Of a DNA stretch of 64,000 bases, positions 58,667 to 64,000 are shown piece after piece. The DNA is from Paenibacillus cellulositrophicus (GTDB taxonomy: Bacteria; Bacillota; Bacilli; Paenibacillales; Paenibacillaceae). The position numbers and the translations under genes are program-made. The notes under the pieces were generated by a model, which saw only the letters and a list, made by a program, of their open reading frames with translations, did no database searches and had not been told where the DNA came from. Position 1 is the stretch's first letter, and every line of letters starts with the position of its first letter. The stretch lies in the NCBI RefSeq assembly GCF_009363095.1, contig NZ_CP045295.1, positions 2,604,001-2,668,000 of the forward strand, read 5' to 3'.

Positions 58667-61084
58667 TTATTCCATCCCCTGAATCCTCACCACCCGCTTC
58701 GCCAAATCCACCTGCTCATGATCCAGCTCCACTTTCACCGAACCCACACGTCTCTGCTCACGCCACTGGATGATATCCTCTTCCGTCTCTAATTTCAGCT
58801 CTGCAATTTCCGCAGCTCGGTCAAAGATATACTTCGAAGTATACAACGCCGTATAGATCCCTCGTCCACCAGGAACGATCGGTTGATCCCGCTTAATCCA
58901 TTGGTCGATCGTAAATTTGACATACAACTTCTCCTCCGCCCCTTTCCTCGCAGGACGCTCAGTGATTTCTTTGCGTCGTAGAACCTTCCAATCCACAATG
59001 CGCCCATACCAATGGATACCGGTCTCCCCAGTAGAAGCAAACTTCCCTTTCGATTGATAGAGCGCAATATATTCGATCTGCGTTAGGATCTTGTGATCCG
59101 TGATGTTTTCAAGCGGCATATGGTAGAACTTAAGCTCCAACGCCTGTTCCAACTGCGAAGGCTCTCGCAGTGAGCCTACTAACACATTTTTGCCGGACAT
59201 TTTATTTTGGTAGTAACTCTTCGTGCCGCGTGGTCTTGTAGAGCGTTCGTAGGCTTTTTCCGGACTGTCCATAATGATCTCATCCAGGAAGGCTTCCATC
59301 AGACTCGTCGAGTTCGGTAGAAACGGAAAGGCCCCTACATTTACGAGCTCGATACTTTTATAAAAACGGTGCTCCCGAAATTGCTCCTCATCATGGTATG
59401 GAAAGAGCACATACGCTCCAAACATGCTCCGTTCATACTCTCGGTCTTGTCCTTCCCCATCCGCATACACAATCGCGTCCCGGTACCGATGCATGGTGTT
59501 GATATCGTCTTCCTCCGGACCGGGCTGACTGTATTTATCATAATAGGAAGTCCCCTTATATGCCGGGTTCAAACGATATTTCGCGTCAAAAATATACTTG
59601 TACTCCACCGCAGCTTCATTTTTATTTAACGTCAGCACATTATCCGGCCTCTGGCCGAGCGTCTCACTTTTATCGCCTTTCGGAAGGGCATTGTAATAAA
59701 GGGTGAATAGCTCTCCGTTCTTCGGGTTGCGGTACACCATCTTAGCTTTCGCAGACTTGTCCAATGTCACAAAAATCCCGTTCCGCTGGACCTTAATAAT
59801 ATCTTGCTTAAGAAGCTCGTACTTCTGGCTGAGAAGATCGTGAATTTTCAGGAAGCACCAATACTCATACAGCTGCGCCAAGTCTTTCATCGAGAGCCGA
59901 AACAGGTCGCTTTGGATCGATAGGCCCTTCATCAGCATTAAATAATTGCGATATACCTCCCGATACCCCGGAGCCATCTGCAACACTAAGGACACCGAGA
60001 GTTGCTTCATTCCGCCTACGTTGAGAAAATCGAGCCTCAGAAGCCGCTGCAATTGATTCTGCATCGAGTCGATTCGCTTCATCAGAAGAGGATCCTGCAT
60101 CCGCGTTTTTCCCGAAAGTCTAGATTTCAGTTCCTTCAATTTGCTCGATATGCGTTCGAGAACCCACCGCACAAAACGATTCTCCATAGTATCATATTGA
60201 ATCCGCCTTTTCGTCTCCAACGCATGGCTGGGATATAACGTTTGCCCGTTGATGGGAATAAATCCGATCTTGTCATTGGGTCTAAGAAACTGAGGATGCT
60301 TCGTCAGATAAGCGATGTTCTCCTTCCCGGTCTTCTTTACTCTAGCTGCCTCGACCCTTCTCATTTCTTTCTCTAACCTATAGTTAGGCGAAGTCTCTAT
60401 TCGAGCCACGGCCTGGACAAGCTGGTCAAATACATGCTGCAAAATCGTAAAAAACTCCGTCAAACTCTGATGCTTCGTTTCTTTTAACCCGGTTAAATGG
60501 TACGTCTTCCGTAGAAAATCAAAGGACAAGTTATAGATCTGCCGATTCACATCGTTCAGAATCATTTGGTAATCTTGTTTGTAATCCATTTTGGAAGGGA
60601 AGATCTCGAGTTGTAGTTGAAAAATCGCCTCCCCACTCAGCCGAAGCTCCAGATCGGTTAGCCCTACCTCATTCTGAAAATTCAGGATCCCCGATAGGAT
60701 CGTCTGACCCAGCGGCTTAATCGCCTGTCTGACGCTAGCATTATCGTGATGAAAGGTCATCGCCAACGTCTGCTTCTTCTCCACTACCAATTCATACGAC
60801 TGCGTTTCGAAAAATAGCGGCCAACTTCGCTCTCCCACCTGCCATGGGATAAGCTCCCCTTGTTCCGGTGAGAATAGCGAAATTTGCCCGATCTGAAGTT
60901 TACTTGAGAAAGAGCTGACCAAAAGACTGGTATCGATCCACTCTCCATCCTGGCGGCGATGTAACTGCAAACACTCCACCGTGGGATGATAAGGCTTGCC
61001 TTGAATATACAGATTGAAGAGGTTGGTTTCGATGCGCAGCAATTCAACGCTCTGATTAAGAGAGCCAGTAAGATGTGAATCCAT
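58667..61084 (-). CDS. DUF2357 (McrC-type) restriction nuclease
   Basis: Nuclease partner of a McrB-like AAA protein, 805 residues. After a large DUF2357 N-terminal region, a PD-(D/E)xK site is visible: RPDNVL with Pro480-Asp481, then YIFDAKYR with Asp500 and Lys502. The gene begins 29 bp inside the end of the McrB-type gene, so the two are translationally coupled, and GGAGG lies 10 bases before the ATG. It is expected to cut DNA modified or otherwise recognised by the AAA partner, as in type IV restriction. A truncated copy of its 3' end is at 54367-54490. Confidence 0.88.
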   Translation of the reverse strand: MDSHLTGSLNQSVELLRIETNLFNLYIQGKPYHPTVECLQLHRRQDGEWIDTSLLVSSFSSKLQIGQISLFSPEQGELIPWQVGERSWPLFFETQSYELVVEKKQTLAMTFHHDNASVRQAIKPLGQTILSGILNFQNEVGLTDLELRLSGEAIFQLQLEIFPSKMDYKQDYQMILNDVNRQIYNLSFDFLRKTYHLTGLKETKHQSLTEFFTILQHVFDQLVQAVARIETSPNYRLEKEMRRVEAARVKKTGKENIAYLTKHPQFLRPNDKIGFIPINGQTLYPSHALETKRRIQYDTMENRFVRWVLERISSKLKELKSRLSGKTRMQDPLLMKRIDSMQNQLQRLLRLDFLNVGGMKQLSVSLVLQMAPGYREVYRNYLMLMKGLSIQSDLFRLSMKDLAQLYEYWCFLKIHDLLSQKYELLKQDIIKVQRNGIFVTLDKSAKAKMVYRNPKNGELFTLYYNALPKGDKSETLGQRPDNVLTLNKNEAAVEYKYIFDAKYRLNPAYKGTSYYDKYSQPGPEEDDINTMHRYRDAIVYADGEGQDREYERSMFGAYVLFPYHDEEQFREHRFYKSIELVNVGAFPFLPNSTSLMEAFLDEIIMDSPEKAYERSTRPRGTKSYYQNKMSGKNVLVGSLREPSQLEQALELKFYHMPLENITDHKILTQIEYIALYQSKGKFASTGETGIHWYGRIVDWKVLRRKEITERPARKGAEEKLYVKFTIDQWIKRDQPIVPGGRGIYTALYTSKYIFDRAAEIAELKLETEEDIIQWREQRRVGSVKVELDHEQVDLAKRVVRIQGME

Positions 61085-63278
61085 CTTCTTCTAACCTCCG
61101 CAACATAAAGGCGATTTTCCGGGCGCTAAGTGGATGTTTAGCCTTCTTCTCTTCTTGGTCGTCATTCCATTCTTGGTCGATGTTAGACGCATCTTCCATG
61201 AGGTCGGAGAACGAAGAGAGCTTTCTTCCTAGTGCCCCCTCTAGAAGCTTTAATAGGACCCGTTTCACGGATAAACTGCTCCCTTGTACGCGTGGTAGGA
61301 TTTTCTGCTGCAGTTGCAGATCAAAAGCTTCGTCGGGAGTAAGTAATTCATAGCGTTGATTGTAAACCATATAAAAACAGATCGAATCCCGAATCCGGAA
61401 TCCCACATGGGAATGGATCTCTTCTAAAATATGATTGATCTTGACTAACTTCTCTGTCGTAGTGTGGACTAAGTCCGTATAATCGGCGTATACATCAACC
61501 AGTTGCAAATACTCGCTTCGCAGAAATGAGTTATGCACGGGAAGCAGTGTCTCCTCCTCTTGCAATGCAAGGCTCGGATACTGCTGGAGATCAATATAGT
61601 TAAACTCGATCGTGTTCGCACGATCCAGTACTTTTTTGCTAAAAGGATGCGTCGTCTCGTCCATATTCACTGTACCAATCAAATACACGTTATCCGGTAT
61701 GGACAAGTCCCCATACACCGATTGGTCCTCCGGTAGCAAGGACTCACGGTTGATAAGCTTGGACGTGACAATCCGATCTCGCTTCCACTCCTGCGTCTCA
61801 ATCACGCTGAGTACATCGCTGAAGTAGTACTCCACCCGAGCCAAATTCATCTCGTCCAGACAGATAAAATATGGTTTATGCTGATTCGCCGGCTGAGAAG
61901 CTTCAACGAGTACCTCAGCTAAACGTCCGGGCCGAAATGCACCCGATAAGTCTTTGTATCCTAATAAATCCGAAGGATCGCTCCAATCCGGACGAATCGG
62001 GATCAATGTAAACTGGCGCTTATCCCCTGTGGCGCCTAGAGCTTCGGCAAATAGCTTCACGAGTTTGGTTTTGCCGGTACCCGACACCCCTGCTAAGATG
62101 ACGAAAGGCTTGGTTTTCAGAGAGAGGTATAGGTTCTCGATAAGGCCGTGTGGGTAGTGGAAACCCTGGTTGGAGATGTAGGATTGGATTTGCTCAATTT
62201 GCTCCGGCACATTTAATGAACTCAAGGACGGACTCTCCTTCTCTTCTTTTGGTGGCATCTCTTCTTCTTCGCCTTTATTCTTCAAAACGTGGTCCACATA
62301 CATTTTATAGTTAGTGACCACATTCTCTAGATCGGCCAGTAATTGATCGTCGTCCGGAAGAGCGTCTCGATCATAGCGGATATACGCCACGGTAGAGACT
62401 TGGTAGTCGCGACCGAGTCCGCTTCTCGAAGTGAGGTTAATGCCATCATCCTTCTGCATTCCTTCCAGTGGAAGGAGTTCACGGAGTTCATTGGCCTTCT
62501 GCTCAAGGTAGTGGTACCCTTCTTTCTTTCCGAGTTCATCTTTGGGTACAGTAACCCCTTGAGCTAATGTTAAGTAGACGGACTCCATATCCTCGGAAAA
62601 CAAATAAACGATATATTCACCGTGCTGCGTCGTATCCGTAATCCGCTTGTCCATGACTGCAATCCAAGGAATGTTTGCCCAGTTGCCCATACCAACAGAT
62701 CCCTGGATTTTGTAGTTGGGATCCACAAAAGAAAGTGATCGCAACTGATCAGGGATCGTCTGTCTGAACAATGTACCTAGTGGGTGTCCTGCAAAGGTTT
62801 GGTTTCTTGCTGTTATGTAACTGTTCATGATTTCGGACAGAGCGCTATGAAGGGAAATCGTAGGCTTCCCTAATTTTTCGTTATAGTTCTCCAACTCGTT
62901 CAAAGCATACTCCTTTAATTCCTGGATGACGTCATCATCCAATTTATTAGCTATATCGGGGCGAAAGGAAACAACCCTTTGATCATAGTCCACTTCAAGT
63001 ATGGCTGATAGAGCATCTAAGGGTGTTTTAAGTAAGGTTAGAGTTTGGGATAAAGTAAACTCACTCCAGTGTGTTGCCATCCCTGATGGCGGAGAGTCTA
63101 CTTTAATTCCTTGTCTGCTATTCTCCTGAAAGTACGCCAAAAACCGCTCAGCTATTGCGCTGAGCGGAAAAGAAAGAGAATGAGTTTGTTCGTATTGATT
63201 AATGAGACATTGGATTAAGACCATTTTGTAGGATTTTTGTTTCACACGAAAGATTGATGAAAGTTGTTCTGGCAACAT
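61056..63278 (-). CDS. McrB-family AAA+ GTPase with DUF3578 N-terminal domain
   Basis: Motor and recognition subunit of 740 residues. The DUF3578/MrcB N-terminal domain lies at about 150-305 (YKIQGSVGMGNWANIPWIAV, VYLFSEDMESVYLTLAQG); a charged linker follows. The AAA module has Walker A GVSGTGKT (397-404), Walker B ICLDEMN (472-478), and GTVNMDETTHPFSKKVLDRAN (535-556) with the NxxD GTP-specificity element and arginine finger. GTP hydrolysis drives translocation or assembly with the DUF2357 nuclease. RBS AGAGGA. First gene of the pair. Confidence 0.9.
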   Translation of the reverse strand: MLPEQLSSIFRVKQKSYKMVLIQCLINQYEQTHSLSFPLSAIAERFLAYFQENSRQGIKVDSPPSGMATHWSEFTLSQTLTLLKTPLDALSAILEVDYDQRVVSFRPDIANKLDDDVIQELKEYALNELENYNEKLGKPTISLHSALSEIMNSYITARNQTFAGHPLGTLFRQTIPDQLRSLSFVDPNYKIQGSVGMGNWANIPWIAVMDKRITDTTQHGEYIVYLFSEDMESVYLTLAQGVTVPKDELGKKEGYHYLEQKANELRELLPLEGMQKDDGINLTSRSGLGRDYQVSTVAYIRYDRDALPDDDQLLADLENVVTNYKMYVDHVLKNKGEEEEMPPKEEKESPSLSSLNVPEQIEQIQSYISNQGFHYPHGLIENLYLSLKTKPFVILAGVSGTGKTKLVKLFAEALGATGDKRQFTLIPIRPDWSDPSDLLGYKDLSGAFRPGRLAEVLVEASQPANQHKPYFICLDEMNLARVEYYFSDVLSVIETQEWKRDRIVTSKLINRESLLPEDQSVYGDLSIPDNVYLIGTVNMDETTHPFSKKVLDRANTIEFNYIDLQQYPSLALQEEETLLPVHNSFLRSEYLQLVDVYADYTDLVHTTTEKLVKINHILEEIHSHVGFRIRDSICFYMVYNQRYELLTPDEAFDLQLQQKILPRVQGSSLSVKRVLLKLLEGALGRKLSSFSDLMEDASNIDQEWNDDQEEKKAKHPLSARKIAFMLRRLEEDGFTSYWLS

Positions 63279-63332
63279 AATATATTCCTCTCTTATTGAA
63301 CATTAACTACATAGACTCAAATCAAGCTCTTC

Positions 63333-63566
63333 TTAGGTCACCCTCATCCGAACTGCATTCTCTTTGATCAAGTTCACCATATCCATAAGCTTTTTCTGCC
63401 TGGCTCCATTAAAAGGCTTTATGAAGCTTTGCTGCTTATCGAACGGCAGCTTCAGCAGTTCGCTGACATGGTTGATATATCCGGTCCCTAGATCTGTTTC
63501 TATACATGATGCAAATTTAATATCAGATCCATCTTCTTCAAGGCCTATACCCTCAAGCTTTTTCAT
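63333..63566 (-). CDS. Small hypothetical protein
   Basis: A 77-residue frame starting at an ATG that overlaps the stop region of the WYL-type remnant. It contains CIETDLGTGYINHVSELL and FNGARQKKLMDMVNLIKENAV. No family was recognised. The overlap with the regulator remnant suggests it was once coupled to it. It ends 55 bp before the McrB-type start. No good ribosome site is seen. Confidence 0.4.
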   Translation of the reverse strand: MKKLEGIGLEEDGSDIKFASCIETDLGTGYINHVSELLKLPFDKQQSFIKPFNGARQKKLMDMVNLIKENAVRMRVT

Positions 63567-63712
63567 ACTTCTCGCACAATCTTATCAATCGCTCTTTCAT
63601 CATTTCCCGAGAAGCCGGTGCCAGAATCTCAGGACCATATTAGCTTACCCAAGATAAATTCCGGATCATGGTTTACAGTTACCTCAAACAGTACTTCCGT
63701 CAGGAAGGTCAG
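63553..63712 (-). pseudogene. Remnant of a WYL-domain (YafY-type) regulator
   Basis: The minus strand reads LTEVLFEVTVNHDPEFILGK, LIWS, then a TGA; in another frame it continues GPEILAPASREMMKERLIRL, CEKYEKA and a stop. This is the typical end of WYL-domain regulators (PEF-x-LGKLLxxGPE-xVLxP-x2-LRxxxxxRL). The break is explained by loss of one copy of an 8-base repeat TATGGTCC. Only the last 55 codons or so remain; the HTH part is absent. Confidence 0.65.
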
Positions 63713-63880
63713 TCAATCTAGGCCGCACAACAAACTATCTATAGTTCTCATTTATATAGTAGATCATAAAAAGACATTCATTTAAAATGATGTGTCAGCT
63801 AATAAATTCTTTCCAGTCTTTACATCCATAAAACTACTCAAGAATAAGAAGGATATTATTCCTATATCAAATGGACTTAC
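63567..63880. other. Gap between McrB-type unit and MazG-like gene
   Basis: Contains the WYL remnant (to 63712) and about 170 bp of AT-rich sequence with no recognised signals. Confidence 0.4.
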
Positions 63881-64000
63881 TTACAACTCTGTATATTTTT
63901 TATTATTACCGTATGCTTTTTCAATCGGGTATTTCTTTTCATTCTTAATAAGTTTTGACTCAAGGGCCTCTTCTATATTGATCCCAAGATCGTGACTCAT
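63881..64000 (-). CDS. MazG-like nucleotide pyrophosphohydrolase, C-terminal part
   Basis: The last 39 codons of a gene that continues past the window edge. They read SHDLGINIEEALESKLIKNE, KKYPIEKAYGNNKKYTEL and a TAA stop. This LGIxxExAxxxKxxKNxxKYPxEKA(K/Y)G ending is typical of RS21-C6/MazG-type NTP pyrophosphatases (dCTPase-like), which clean non-canonical nucleotides and act in stress or phage defence. The methionine at the window edge is probably internal. Confidence 0.8.
   Translation of the reverse strand: MSHDLGINIEEALESKLIKNEKKYPIEKAYGNNKKYTEL

Noticed and set aside
63792..63995. Plus-strand open frame of 67 codons at the window edge
   Set aside because: The minus strand there encodes a clear MazG-like C terminus; the plus frame is its shadow.
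1..64000. CRISPR array, tRNA, rRNA, insertion sequence or prophage
   Set aside because: I read for spaced direct repeats, tRNA-like cloverleaf ends, transposase motifs and phage genes and found none; only short dispersed repeats are present.

Overview
The window reads as chromosomal DNA of a Paenibacillus-like Gram-positive spore-former of about 50% GC. The grounds are strong purine-rich Shine-Dalgarno sites with GTG and TTG starts, two large SLH-anchored surface proteins, a Firmicutes class III fructose-1,6-bisphosphatase, a lipoprotein-dependent LplABC-type importer paired with a membrane-bound AraC regulator, and many cupin, XRE, MerR, TetR and HxlR regulators. I see no rRNA, tRNA, CRISPR array or intact insertion sequence. 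Most genes lie on the minus strand.

Layout. 0-6.3 kb: short-chain dehydrogenase, AraC/GyrI regulator, Bcr/CflA efflux pump behind a MerR-type promoter, ParB-like protein, double GNAT, divergent HxlR/RidA pair and an XRE remnant. 6.3-17.6 kb: a coherent minus-strand cluster of ROK regulator, Fe3+/polyamine-type ABC importer (binding protein, ATPase, fused double permease), secreted PIG-L deacetylase, argininosuccinate-lyase-like enzyme and BadF/NagK-type kinase; it looks like a scavenging pathway for an unidentified amino-sugar or chelate-like conjugate. 18-21 kb: SLH/Ig-like surface protein. 21-34.8 kb: small transport, detoxification and regulator units (CynX-type MFS with UspA, XRE-cupin, epoxide hydrolase, fbp, alpha/beta hydrolase with DUF2239, bL12-like membrane protein, MerR/AKR, RibD-type reductase, TetR/quinone oxidoreductase with three operator copies, VOC protein). 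34.8-40.7 kb: lplB-lplC-lplA-AraC sugar-uptake operon with a duplicated 50-bp upstream element. 41-44 kb: decayed gene and small secreted or membrane proteins. 43.8-47.4 kb: operon dmpF-dmpG-cupin-SDR-MEKHLA, preceded by two tandem 84-bp dyad elements and a cyclic-di-GMP-I riboswitch. 48-51 kb: XRE, UDG-like and NucS-like proteins, lipoprotein. 51-57 kb: SLH/Fn3 surface protein, membrane protein, long flagellin. 57.5-64 kb: HEPN-like protein, XRE regulator, McrBC-type (DUF3578-AAA plus DUF2357 nuclease) restriction pair, WYL regulator remnant and the end of a MazG-like gene.

The main things to recheck are the c-di-GMP-I riboswitch and tandem dyads ahead of dmpFG, the PIG-L/lyase/kinase/ABC cluster, several well-resolved promoter-operator arrangements, and traces of decay: a truncated second copy of the DUF2357 nuclease end, an XRE fragment, and two frameshifted genes. 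All family calls come from reading motifs by eye; no database search was run.
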